Assembly (NCBI RefSeq): GCF_000820125.1
Contig: NZ_CDBY01000099.1
Coordinates: forward strand, 1-37,555
DNA: 37,555 nucleotides
Reading direction: 5' to 3'
From: Aeromonas simiae
Lineage (GTDB): Bacteria; Pseudomonadota; Gammaproteobacteria; Enterobacterales; Aeromonadaceae
Shown: one piece after another, positions 18,697 through 26,475 of the stretch
Layout: the number at the start of each line of letters is the position of its first letter
How positions within the stretch are numbered: the stretch's first letter is position 1
The notes under the pieces: model-generated
Told to the model about the DNA's origin: nothing
The model's database searches: none
Seen by the model: the letters and a program-made list of their open reading frames with translations, nothing else
Position numbers and translations under genes: made by a program

Positions 18697-19044
18697 CTAG
18701 CGCGGCGCCGGCTCGTGCAGCTCGAGCCACTGACTAAGCTCGCGGCGCAGGTTGTCCGAGCGCTTGCCGAAGATGGCCTGCACCTCGTCACCGATGATGA
18801 TGACGCCGATGGCGCCGAGACGCTGCAACGCCTCGCTGTCGACCGGTTGCAGGGCCTTGACCCTGACCCGCAGCCGGGTCAGGCAGGCGTCAAAGCCCGC
18901 TATGTTGTCGCGCCCGCCAAAGGCGGCGATGAGGGCGGTGATGGCCGCCTCGTCCAACTCACTGAGCGGCGCCGCCGCTGGTTTCTCCCCCTTGTGGCCG
19001 AGGGCGGCGGCAAACAGCCGCTTGAAGTCCTGCATCTTGACCAT
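18697..19044 (-). CDS. stand-alone PTS EIIB domain protein, glucose/GlcNAc family
   Basis: This 115-residue protein consists of one EIIB domain of the glucose family. Residues about 33-105 match the IIB part of PtsG/MalX: ALIAAFGGRDNI, then ACLTRLRV with the phosphorylated Cys54, then GAIGVIIIGDEVQAIFGKRSDNLR. There is no EIIC or EIIA domain and none is encoded nearby. GAGGAGGT precedes the ATG at ideal spacing, so it is well translated. It is the last gene of the leftward galactan operon, but a strong terminator hairpin separates it from ganB. In an ABC-transport locus it cannot move sugar by itself; a role as a phospho-relay or sensor linked to EIIA-Glc is an inference. It occupies the sixth position of the operon, where Dickeya lists ganC, but I cannot confirm they correspond. 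Confidence 0.88.
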   Translation of the reverse strand: MVKMQDFKRLFAAALGHKGEKPAAAPLSELDEAAITALIAAFGGRDNIAGFDACLTRLRVRVKALQPVDSEALQRLGAIGVIIIGDEVQAIFGKRSDNLRRELSQWLELHEPAPR

Positions 19045-19062
19045 GGGAACCTCCTCATGATG

Positions 19063-19093
19063 AAAAAAGAGGGCGGAGCCTGTGACTCCGCCC
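19063..19093 (-). terminator. intercistronic terminator between ganB and the EIIB gene
   Basis: On the minus strand GGGCGGAG-TCACAGG-CTCCGCCC forms a perfect 8-bp stem, followed by TCTTTTTT. It begins just after the ganB stop and ends before the EIIB ribosome site. It should cut EIIB expression relative to ganB or act as an attenuator. Confidence 0.85.
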
Positions 19094-19098
19094 CGCTA

Positions 19099-21153
19099 TC
19101 AACGGGCGCGGCGCAGCACCCGGCAGCCGAACGGCGGCAGCAGCAGTGAGTCGCCCAGCGCCTCGCCGCTCACCATGTCGCGGTGGCCCGCCGGCAGAGT
19201 GACCTGTCGCTCGGCGTTGGCAAAGTTCTGCACGAATACGAACGCCTGCTCCCCATCGCTGCGGCACTGGGCGGTGACCTCCTCCGGCAAGGCTGGCAGG
19301 GCGCGCGGCAGGGCCAGGCTGTCGATGAGGTGGCCGAAGAAGTCGCGCTGGAACGCCAGATCGTTGCGCGAGGCAACATAGTAGGCGCGCCCGGCCCCGT
19401 GCTCGTTGACCGTCACCGCCGGGCGCCCGGCATAGAAGTCGCCGTCATAGCTGGCCAGGGCGCGCGCCCCCTCCAGGTGGATGAGATCGCACAGCTGGCT
19501 CACCTCGTATGGGCCGCGCAGCCCTGCCTCGTTGCCATCCAGCCCCGAGATGGCGTTGCGCTCCTCGTCGTAGAGGCCGTCGATCTCCTCGGCCCAGATC
19601 CCGAGGATCGGGCGCAGCGGCCCCGGAAAGCCCCCCAGATGGCAGAGATCGGTCTCGTTGACGATGCCGCTCCAGTAAGTGGTGACAAACTGGCCGCCCC
19701 GTTTGACGAAGGCGTCGACCCGCTCGGCAACGCCGTCGCGCACCATGTAGAGCATGGGGGCGATGACCAGGTCATAACCGTCCAGCGCGCTGTCGGCATT
19801 GATGACGTCCACCGCCACCCCCGCCTCCCAGAAGGGGCGATAGTGCTCGGTCACCGTCTTCTCATAGAAGAGGCCGGCATTGCGCGGACCCTGGGCGTTG
19901 TCCATGGCCCAGCGGCTCTCCCAATCGAAGATGATGGCCACCTTGGCCTCGACGCGACTGCCCACCACCTCGGGCAGGGCGGCCAGGATCTCGCCGAGCG
20001 CCTGCACCTCGCGGCCGACCCGGGTGTCGATGTGACCGACGTGATCGACCACGGCGCCGTGGAACTTCTCGACCGAGCCGCGGCTCTTGCGCCACTGGAA
20101 GTACTGCACCGAGTCGGAGCCGTGGGCCACCGCCTGCAAGGAGGAGAGGATGTGCATCCCCGGCTTCTTGAGCTTGCTGATGGGCTGCCAGTTGGTCAGG
20201 CTCGGGGTCGACTCCATCAGGAAGAAGGGCTTGCCCCCTTTGAGGGTGCGCATCAGGTCGTGGTACATGGCGGTGTAGGCCGCCAGGGTCGTGTCGTCGC
20301 CGCTGTTGTGCCACAGGGGGTAGCTGTCCCAGGAGATGAAGTCGATCACCTTGGCGAGCTGCCAGTAGTCGTAGTCGTAGAAGTACTCCATGAAGTTGGT
20401 GGTGGCCGGCAGGCTCGGGTTGACCGCCTTCAATGGCTTGATCTCCTCGGCGCAGAAGTCGCTCACTTGGGCGGTGTTGAAGCGTTTCCAGTCGAGGTTG
20501 AGGCCGTGGATCGAGCTCTCGCCGATGGGGGACGGGGATTCGATCTGTGACCAGTCGCTGTAGGTGTGGCTCCAGAAGCTGGTCCACCAGGCGTGGTTGA
20601 GCGCTTCTATGCTGCCGTAGCGCCCCTTGAGCCAGTCACGAAAGCGCTCCTGACACAGCTCGCAGTGGCACTCGCCGCCGTACTCGTTGGAGATGTGCCA
20701 GGCGATGACGCCGGGGTGGCGGCCGTAGCGCTCGGCCAGGGCACCGTTGATGGCGCGCACCTTGTCGCGGTAGACCGGCGAGCTCATGCAGTGGTTGTGG
20801 CGACCGCCGTGCAACGCCTTGACCCGCTCCTTGCTGACTCGCAGCACCTCGGGATAGCGCTGGGAGAGCCAGGCCGGACGGGCGCCGCTCGGGGTGGCGA
20901 GAAAGACCGACACGCCGCTGGCGTGCAGGCGGTCGATCACAGTATCGAGCCAGCCGAACTCATAACGCCCCTCCTGCGGCTCCAGCGACGACCAGCTGAA
21001 GATGCCGACCGACATCACGTTGCAGCGGGTCTGGCGCATCATCTCGAGATCGCGCTCGAACACCTGGGGGTCGTCCAGCCACTGATCCGGGTTGTAGTCG
21101 GCGCCATGCAGCAGGGCCGGCACCCGTTCACTGAGCGGGGGAAACTTGAGCAT
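19099..21153 (-). CDS. ganB: beta-galactosidase, glycoside hydrolase family 42
   Basis: This 684-residue enzyme has no signal peptide and acts in the cytoplasm. It matches GH42: GADYNPDQW at the N terminus, the acid/base Glu157 in WHISNEYGG, the nucleophile Glu314 in FLMESTPS, and zinc-site cysteines Cys122, Cys162, Cys164 and Cys167 (CHCELC). It should release galactose from imported beta-1,4-galacto-oligosaccharides. The symbol follows the Dickeya gan nomenclature; in Bacillus the same enzyme is GanA. ATG 21153 is chosen over GTG 21156 because TAGGAG is then 7 bp away. It lies 63 bp after the GH53 gene and ends in front of a terminator. Confidence 0.95.
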   Translation of the reverse strand: MLKFPPLSERVPALLHGADYNPDQWLDDPQVFERDLEMMRQTRCNVMSVGIFSWSSLEPQEGRYEFGWLDTVIDRLHASGVSVFLATPSGARPAWLSQRYPEVLRVSKERVKALHGGRHNHCMSSPVYRDKVRAINGALAERYGRHPGVIAWHISNEYGGECHCELCQERFRDWLKGRYGSIEALNHAWWTSFWSHTYSDWSQIESPSPIGESSIHGLNLDWKRFNTAQVSDFCAEEIKPLKAVNPSLPATTNFMEYFYDYDYWQLAKVIDFISWDSYPLWHNSGDDTTLAAYTAMYHDLMRTLKGGKPFFLMESTPSLTNWQPISKLKKPGMHILSSLQAVAHGSDSVQYFQWRKSRGSVEKFHGAVVDHVGHIDTRVGREVQALGEILAALPEVVGSRVEAKVAIIFDWESRWAMDNAQGPRNAGLFYEKTVTEHYRPFWEAGVAVDVINADSALDGYDLVIAPMLYMVRDGVAERVDAFVKRGGQFVTTYWSGIVNETDLCHLGGFPGPLRPILGIWAEEIDGLYDEERNAISGLDGNEAGLRGPYEVSQLCDLIHLEGARALASYDGDFYAGRPAVTVNEHGAGRAYYVASRNDLAFQRDFFGHLIDSLALPRALPALPEEVTAQCRSDGEQAFVFVQNFANAERQVTLPAGHRDMVSGEALGDSLLLPPFGCRVLRRAR

Positions 21154-21216
21154 CACACATCTCCTAAAACGAAGGGGCGCCGGCCATGGCCGGCTACCCT
21201 GTCGGTTGAAAGCGGG

Positions 21217-22416
21217 TCAGTTGAACACCTTGATCGAGGGGAGCACGTGGCCGGTACAGTCAAACAGCGCCTGGTTCTCTCGGGCATTGCCCTCCTTCCA
21301 GTCGTCGTTGTTGTACCGCATGCCGGCCTTGGTGGCCCAGGTCGCGCCGGGGGTCGGCAGCCAGGCCGGCTCCCAGTAGAAGAGCCCCTTGCCGTGACCG
21401 TTTGGCACCATCACCACGCTCTTGAGCAGATCGCGCAGGAAGTCGGCCTGCCCCTGCACGTTGGCCGGGTAACCGCCGTCGCTCGCCTCCTTGGCGGTGA
21501 AGTTGTTCTCGGCGTTGTCGCAGTTGTCGGTGGTGTAGCCGTAGGCGGCCTCGACCACGATCACGTCCTTGCCATAGCGCTGACTGATGTCATCCATGTT
21601 GGCCTTGAGGGCGCTGATGGGGCCGTTCCAGTAGGTGTAGAAGGAGAGGCCGATGATATCGAAGGGCACCTCGCGCTTGGTTATCTCGTCGAACCACCAG
21701 ACGAAGGTGTCATTCTTGGTGCCCTCGGCCAGGTGCAGCATCACCTTGATCTCCTTGCCGTGCTCTTTCACCGCACGCACGCCAGCCTTGAGCAGGGTGG
21801 CCAGGCGGTCAAACTCGCCGCCGTTCTGGCCCCAGCTCTTGCCCTCGGGCCACAGCATGCCGCCGTTGATCTCGTTGCCAACCTGCACCATGTCAGGCAG
21901 CACGCCGGCCTTGGCCAGGGCGTCCATGCTCTGCTTGGTGTGGGCATAGACCGCCTCCGCCAGCTGCTCGACCGACAGGGTGCGCCACGCCTTGGGCTTG
22001 TTCTGGCGGCCCGGATCGGTCCAAAAATCGCTGTAGTGGAAATCGAGCAGGAACTTCATGCCGAGCGCCTTGGCGCGCTTGGCCAGCGCCACCGTGGTGG
22101 CCAGATCGTTGTTGCCGCCGCCGTAGGGCTTGCCGTCGGCATCCTTGGGGTCGACCCACAGGCGCAGGCGGATGTAGTTAAAGCCGTTTTGCTTGAGGAT
22201 GGCCATGGCGTCCTGCTGCTTGCCGCTGGCATCGAAGAACTTGCCGCCAAACTTCTCCACCTCGGCCAGCATGGAAACATCGGCCCCCTTGATGAAATCC
22301 TGCGGCACCGCCACCGGCTGCACCACGGCACTCTCAGCGGCCACGCCCTGAGCCTGCATGCCCAGCAAGCCGGTGGCGAGCAGCGCCGCCATCACCAGCG
22401 TCTTCTTGATTGTCAT
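21217..22416 (-). CDS. ganA: secreted arabinogalactan endo-beta-1,4-galactanase, GH53 (first copy)
   Basis: This 399-residue enzyme starts with a signal peptide (MTIKKTLVMAALLATGLLG, cleavage near AQGVAA). The GH53 barrel follows: KGADVSML, RLRLWVDP, FLLDFHYSDFW, acid/base Glu182 in VQVGNEINGG, nucleophile Glu289 in IVVEAAYGYT, and the C-terminal LFYWEPAWLP. The insertion GKPYGGGNNDL and the long C-terminal part place it with the larger bacterial type seen in Bacillus. It cuts internal beta-1,4-galactosyl bonds of galactan, in the periplasm or outside the cell. The frame extends upstream into ganG, but ATG 22416 starts the signal peptide and has AGGA upstream. It follows ganG after 22 bp. Confidence 0.95.
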   Translation of the reverse strand: MTIKKTLVMAALLATGLLGMQAQGVAAESAVVQPVAVPQDFIKGADVSMLAEVEKFGGKFFDASGKQQDAMAILKQNGFNYIRLRLWVDPKDADGKPYGGGNNDLATTVALAKRAKALGMKFLLDFHYSDFWTDPGRQNKPKAWRTLSVEQLAEAVYAHTKQSMDALAKAGVLPDMVQVGNEINGGMLWPEGKSWGQNGGEFDRLATLLKAGVRAVKEHGKEIKVMLHLAEGTKNDTFVWWFDEITKREVPFDIIGLSFYTYWNGPISALKANMDDISQRYGKDVIVVEAAYGYTTDNCDNAENNFTAKEASDGGYPANVQGQADFLRDLLKSVVMVPNGHGKGLFYWEPAWLPTPGATWATKAGMRYNNDDWKEGNARENQALFDCTGHVLPSIKVFN

Positions 22417-22438
22417 GTCGAACGTCCTGTTTGGCTGA

Positions 22439-23290
22439 TTAACCCTTGGTCCCACCCGCGGTAAGACCGGAAACGAAGTACTTCTGTAGCGAGAGGTAGA
22501 GAATGGCCACCGGCACCGCGATGAGCACGGCCCCCGCCGCGTAGGTGGTGTAACTGGCCCCCATCTTCTGGGCCACCAGGTTGTAAAGGCCGATGGGCAG
22601 GGTGAACTGATCCGGGGTGCGCAATATGGTGCTGGCCAGGATGAAGTCGCCGAGCGGGCCGGTGAAGGAGAACAGGGCCACCACCGCGATGATGGGCTTG
22701 GAGAGCGGCATGATGATCTCGATGAAGATGCGAAAGTTGCCCGCCCCGTCCATGCGCGCCGACTCGTCGAGATCCTTGGGGATGGCGTCGAGGTAGCCCT
22801 TCATCAGGTAGGTGTTCATCGGGATCATGCCGCCCACGTAGACCAGCACCAGCGCTAGGTGGCTGTTGACCAGACCAAGCATCTGGGCCAGCACGAAGAT
22901 GGCGATGAGGGCCGAGAACTGGGGCACCATCTGTAGCAGCAGGAACAGCATCAGGCCGTTCTGCCGCCCGCGAAAGCGAAAGCGCGAGAAGGCGTAGGCG
23001 GTGAAGCTGACGCTGATGAGGGTCAGCACCATGGTCAGGAAGCTGATCTTCATCGAATTCCAGTACCAGGCGGCGTAGTCGATGCGCCCGTCAAACAGCT
23101 CCTGATAGTGAATGAAGGAGAAGTTGTCAGGGATGATCGAGGTGTTGAGCAGGCTGCTGCCCGGATTGAGCGACGCCCCCACCGTCCAGATCAAGGGGTA
23201 GATGATGATCGCCGCGACCATGGCCAGCAGCAGGTAGCTCAGGGTCAGGCGGATGGCATTACGCTTTTTCAGGCTGTGTTTGACACTCAT
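22439..23290 (-). CDS. ganG: galactooligosaccharide ABC transporter permease, MalG type
   Basis: This 283-residue inner-membrane permease has six predicted membrane helices. The EAA loop that docks to the ATPase is DESARMDGAGNFRIFIEII, followed by MPLSKP. The C terminus QKYFVSGLTAGGTKG is typical of MalG-like subunits. AAGGAG lies before the ATG. The gene follows ganF after 12 bp and pairs with it to form the channel. The neighbouring GH53 and GH42 genes point to beta-1,4-galacto-oligosaccharides as the substrate. Confidence 0.93.
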   Translation of the reverse strand: MSVKHSLKKRNAIRLTLSYLLLAMVAAIIIYPLIWTVGASLNPGSSLLNTSIIPDNFSFIHYQELFDGRIDYAAWYWNSMKISFLTMVLTLISVSFTAYAFSRFRFRGRQNGLMLFLLLQMVPQFSALIAIFVLAQMLGLVNSHLALVLVYVGGMIPMNTYLMKGYLDAIPKDLDESARMDGAGNFRIFIEIIMPLSKPIIAVVALFSFTGPLGDFILASTILRTPDQFTLPIGLYNLVAQKMGASYTTYAAGAVLIAVPVAILYLSLQKYFVSGLTAGGTKG

Positions 23291-23302
23291 GGCTGGCTCT
23301 CC

Positions 23303-24607
23303 TTACACCATGTCGTCTTGCTTGAAGGAGTTGGTGGCGCGGAACTGCCACAGGGCGATGCCGACCACGAAGATAGAGAGCAGGATGGTGATGCTCGCCG
23401 CGATCGCGTACTGGGACGACGACATGGTCAGCTTGTAGATCCAAGAGACCAGGATGTCGGTGCCGCCGGCGTTGGAGCCCGCCACCGCAGGGCCGCCGTT
23501 GTTAAACAGGTAGATGATGTTGAAGTTGTTGAAGTTGAAGGTGTACTGGGTGATCAGGATCGGCGCGATCGAGTAGAGCACCAGGGGCAGCGTGATGGTG
23601 GTCAGCTTGTGCCAGGTGCTGGCCCCGTCGATGGTGGCTGCCTCGTAGAGATCGTCCGGAATGGCCTGCAACACCCCGGTGGTCATGGCGAAGACGAACG
23701 GGAAGCCGAGCCAGGTCTGCATCAGGATGAGGGCCGTCTTGGTCCAGAACGGATCGGTCATCCACGCCTTGGGCTCGATGCCGAGCGCCGCCAGGATGCC
23801 GTTGTTGATGACGCCGAAGGTCTCGTTGAACATGCCGGCAAACACCAGGATGGTGACAAAGCCGGGCACCGCCCACGGCAGGATCAAAATGGTGCGGATC
23901 AGCGCCTTGCAGCGCAGATCCTTCTGGTTGACCAGGATCGCCAGCAGCACCCCAACCGCGCATTGCAGCGTGGTGGCGATCAGGGTCCAGATCACGGTCC
24001 ACTGCAACACGTCGAGCAGGGTCGAGCGCCACAGATCGAGCTTGAAGATGTTGATGAAGTTCTTCATCCCCACCCAGTCCACCAGCTTGGCCGGCGGGGT
24101 GTGATAGAGGTCGTAGTTGGTGAAGGCGATGGAGAAGCCGAAGATGATGGGGAACACCACCACGAACACCAGCAGGATGAAGCCTGGGGTGATCATCAGG
24201 TAGGGGAACCCTTCGCTCAGCAGCAGCTGGTACTGCTTGCGCACGCTGGTCAACGCCACGCCGCGATCGCGGCGCTCGCCGTTGACGTAGGCATCGCGCA
24301 GGCTCCAGTAGTAAAAAGCGCCGCCAAACCCGGCCACCAGCACGCTGATGGCCCCCTTGGCCAACAGGAAGACCGAGTTATCCCGCGGCAGCTCGGTGCC
24401 GAGGGTGAACAGGCCCCAAAAGCCCTGGGACAGGAAGTCACGGAACACGCCGAAGAAGCAGGCCATGACGATGAAAAACAGGGTGCCCTTGACCCACTGC
24501 CGGTTATACCACTGGCCGAGCCCCGGGATCAGCGAGAGCAGGGCGGCGACCTTGGCGTGATGGGTTCTTGTACCGATCTGGGCGAGCGTGCCGGAATCGA
24601 CAACCAC
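23303..24607 (-). CDS. ganF: galactooligosaccharide ABC transporter permease, MalF type
   Basis: This 434-residue permease has an extended N-terminal region with extra membrane helices, as in MalF. The core holds the EAA loop YEAATIDGASTWHKLTTI followed by TLPLVL. The frame is open to 24643, but a near-perfect ribosome site AAAGGAGGT is encoded inside that longer frame and directs initiation at GTG 24607; the upstream ATG 24625 has no site. The product then begins MVVDSGTLAQIG. Downstream features include GLGQWYNRQWVKG and several hydrophobic segments. A 78-bp gap with strong stem-loops separates it from ganE. Confidence 0.92.
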   Translation of the reverse strand: MVVDSGTLAQIGTRTHHAKVAALLSLIPGLGQWYNRQWVKGTLFFIVMACFFGVFRDFLSQGFWGLFTLGTELPRDNSVFLLAKGAISVLVAGFGGAFYYWSLRDAYVNGERRDRGVALTSVRKQYQLLLSEGFPYLMITPGFILLVFVVVFPIIFGFSIAFTNYDLYHTPPAKLVDWVGMKNFINIFKLDLWRSTLLDVLQWTVIWTLIATTLQCAVGVLLAILVNQKDLRCKALIRTILILPWAVPGFVTILVFAGMFNETFGVINNGILAALGIEPKAWMTDPFWTKTALILMQTWLGFPFVFAMTTGVLQAIPDDLYEAATIDGASTWHKLTTITLPLVLYSIAPILITQYTFNFNNFNIIYLFNNGGPAVAGSNAGGTDILVSWIYKLTMSSSQYAIAASITILLSIFVVGIALWQFRATNSFKQDDMV

Positions 24608-24632
24608 AATGTACCTCCTTTCCATGAAGAGC

Positions 24633-24670
24633 CCGGGCGGCAACCATCGCCGCCCGGCCCGGATCGGGCC
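24633..24670 (-). other. stem-loops in the ganE-ganF intercistronic gap
   Basis: CCGGGCGGC (24633-24641) and GCCGCCCGG (24649-24657) form a perfect 9-bp stem with a 7-nt loop. GGCCCG/CGGGCC (24656-24670) forms an overlapping second 6-bp stem. No T-tract follows on the minus strand, so this is not a simple terminator. Position and form recall the stem-loops between malE and malF, which protect the upstream message and keep binding protein in excess. Confidence 0.65.
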
Positions 24671-24685
24671 TGCGCCCGCCGTTCG

Positions 24686-25915
24686 TTATTGCTGTGCGTG
24701 ATTGACTTCGATCTGCATGTTGATGTTCTTGACCGCCCCTTCCAGCGCCGCCTTCACCTCCTGCTTGCCGGTGACACCGAGTTGCAGTGCGCTGTTGGCC
24801 GGGGTCCACACCTCCTGCATCTCGGGCACGCTCGGCATCGGGGTGGCAAAGCCGGCCTGGATGGCCACGGCGCGGGACTTCTCGTCATCCTTGATGAGCG
24901 GATCGTCGATCAGGGCCTTGAGCGGCGGGATCTCGCCGGTCTTCTGGAAGCGGATCTTGGCGTACTCGGGCTGGTTGATGAACTCGATAAACTGCTGCGC
25001 CAGCTCTTTGTGCTTGGAGTAGGTGGAGATGCTGTAGCCCTTCACCCCGAGGAAGGAGCGCATGTGCTCCCCGTTGGGCAGGGTCGGCAGCGGGGCCACG
25101 CCGTAGTTCACGCCGGCATCCTTGTAAGGCTGGAACGACCAGGGGCCGGTGATGACGGCGGCGGCCTTCTTCTCGGTGAACAGGGAGTCGATGGCGTTGG
25201 CACCGGTCTCACCGACGATCCCGGCCGGGAACAGCCCCTCGGCATAGAAGCGCTTGAGGAAGCTGACCGCGTCGATCGCCCCCTGATTGGCCAGCCCCAC
25301 GTCCTTGACGTTGAGCGAGCCGTTGGGGTTCTGGCCGAAGACATAGCCGCCCATGGCCGCCACCACGCCGTAGGCGTAGTAGATCTCGTCAAACTTGGCG
25401 AGCAGGCCGTACTTGTTCTCGCCGCGCAGGGTCTGGGAGGCCTTGATCAGCTCGTCGAAGCTCTCCGGCGCCTTGGGCAGCAGATCCTTGTTGTAGACCA
25501 TGACGATGGTCTCGACCGCCTTGGGCAGGCCGTAGAGCTTGCCCTCATAGGTCTGGGCATCCACCGCCGGCTTGGTGAAGCCGGCCAGATAGTCGGCACC
25601 CGGCTTGATCTCGCTGATGAGCCCCTGCACCACGGCGGTGCCGACCTGATCGTGCGGCAGCACCAGCACATCCGGGCCGATGCCGGCCGGGCCGTCCAGG
25701 CGCAGCTTCTCGATCTGCTGGGCATAGGGGGTCTCGAGGATCTTCACCTTGACCTGGTACTTGGCCTCGAATGCCTTGACCGCCTCCTCGATGCCGTTCG
25801 ACTTCTTGATGTCTTCCCACACCAGCAGTTCGCCGTCGGCGGCGCGGGCCACCTGGCCTGCCCCCATCACGCCCAGAGAAAACAACATTGCAGCGGTCAA
25901 TTTATTGATTTTCAT
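24686..25915 (-). CDS. ganE: periplasmic galactooligosaccharide-binding protein, MalE type
   Basis: This 409-residue protein has a signal peptide (MKINKLTAAMLFSLG, cleavage after ARA near residue 25). The mature part looks like a family-1 extracellular sugar-binding protein: ELLVWEDIKKSNG, VLPHDQVGTAVVQGL, YGLPKAVETIVMVYNKDLL, AAVITGPWSF and MQEVWTPANSALQ. It delivers ligand to GanFG. AAGGAA stands before the ATG. It is the first gene of the leftward operon, facing ganK across 560 bp of regulatory DNA. The galactan specificity rests on the neighbouring genes, because the binding site alone does not separate it from maltodextrin-binding proteins. Confidence 0.93.
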   Translation of the reverse strand: MKINKLTAAMLFSLGVMGAGQVARAADGELLVWEDIKKSNGIEEAVKAFEAKYQVKVKILETPYAQQIEKLRLDGPAGIGPDVLVLPHDQVGTAVVQGLISEIKPGADYLAGFTKPAVDAQTYEGKLYGLPKAVETIVMVYNKDLLPKAPESFDELIKASQTLRGENKYGLLAKFDEIYYAYGVVAAMGGYVFGQNPNGSLNVKDVGLANQGAIDAVSFLKRFYAEGLFPAGIVGETGANAIDSLFTEKKAAAVITGPWSFQPYKDAGVNYGVAPLPTLPNGEHMRSFLGVKGYSISTYSKHKELAQQFIEFINQPEYAKIRFQKTGEIPPLKALIDDPLIKDDEKSRAVAIQAGFATPMPSVPEMQEVWTPANSALQLGVTGKQEVKAALEGAVKNINMQIEVNHAQQ

Positions 25916-26211
25916 ATGATTTCCTTGTCCCTAATTCAGGTGAAAACAGGTCGTCGCGGCGACGGTGGCCAGTCTGGTATTGCGATCTCATCAAGCCGGT
26001 GTAACTCACGGCGCTTTTTACCGGTTCAGGTGTAACCAAGCTCACCGCTCTCGTTACCGCCGAGCCGACCAGAAAACACAGCCGCTCACCGCTCGTTATC
26101 TAACACACTGATAAATAACTGGTTAAATCCTATACGTCACATCCGAGGCTGTCGGCTCGCGTTTTGCTTTTTCACCAGTCACGCCCTTGAAAGCGTTACA
26201 GAGCAGAGAAA

Positions 26212-26227
26212 AAGGTAACGATTACAC
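26212..26227 (-). promoter_or_regulatory. partial GalR-type operator
   Basis: On the minus strand the site reads GTGTAATCGTTACCTT. The left half and central CG match the E. coli GalR consensus GTGKAANCGNTTNCAC; the right half is degenerate. It faces ganE and may be the upstream member of a looping pair with the site at 26317. Confidence 0.45.
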
Positions 26228-26284
26228 CGAGTGGCTCCACGGTAAGCGGTGCTTGCACAGCCTGCCAGTAGCACGTGCCAAGGC

Positions 26285-26300
26285 TGTGATCTCATGCACA
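26285..26300 (+). promoter_or_regulatory. CRP site upstream of ganK
   Basis: TGTGA-TCTCAT-GCACA matches the CRP consensus TGTGA-N6-TCACA at 9 of 10 positions. Its centre lies about 60 bp upstream of the start predicted from the -10 at 26341, the classic class I distance. Confidence 0.7.
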
Positions 26301-26316
26301 AAAGAAACCGCACTTT

Positions 26317-26332
26317 GTGCAACCGGTTACAC
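26317..26332 (+). promoter_or_regulatory. GalR operator in the ganE/ganK region
   Basis: GTGCAACCGGTTACAC agrees with the GalR/GalS consensus GTGKAANCGNTTNCAC at all defined positions except C at position 4. With flanking bases (TGTGCAACCGGTTACACA) it is palindromic in 8 of 9 pairs. It overlaps the expected -35 and spacer of the candidate ganK promoter, so bound repressor should block it. galR is encoded 5 kb away in the same locus. Confidence 0.8.
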
Positions 26333-26340
26333 ATGACTGA

Positions 26341-26346
26341 TATAGT
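26341..26346 (+). promoter_or_regulatory. candidate ganK -10 element
   Basis: TATAGT lies between the GalR operator and ganK, with only a poor -35 (TGCAAC, 26318-26323, 17-bp spacer). A weak -35 fits a CRP-dependent promoter. The predicted start is near 26353. Confidence 0.5.
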
Positions 26347-26475
26347 CGCCGCACAGCCACAGGGTGAAACGGTGTGTGACGCCCTCTTCCTCCCAGGGCA
26401 ACGCAGCCGCAGCAGGGGGCATGGCCACCTCGCACGCTTGCAGCTAATGCATTTACTATCAAGGAGTTACAGCTC

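Larger units (their letters stand above)
25916..26475. promoter_or_regulatory. divergent ganE/ganK regulatory region
   Basis: These 560 bp between divergent genes hold no convincing ORF. They contain a CRP site (26285-26300), a GalR-type operator (26317-26332) and a candidate ganK promoter, plus a half-conserved operator on the minus strand (26212-26227). The ganE promoter is not clear. TTAACC and TTAGAT, 17 bp apart on the minus strand near 26100-26130, are one poor option. TCACA (26137-26141) is a single CRP half-site. Confidence 0.7.

Noticed and set aside
23108-26035. 975-codon plus-strand frame across ganG, ganF and ganE
   Set aside because: No domain is visible and composition is odd. 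The minus strand encodes three recognisable ABC-transporter proteins with proper starts.
26188-26203. TGAAAGCGTTACAG as a further GalR operator
   Set aside because: The centre is GC rather than CG when aligned with the half-site, and only about 8 of 14 defined positions match.
26256-26288. CACAGCCT/AGGCTGTG inverted repeat in the ganE/ganK region
   Set aside because: The 17-bp spacing and overlap with the CRP site suggest coincidence; it lies upstream of the predicted ganK start, so it is not in that mRNA.
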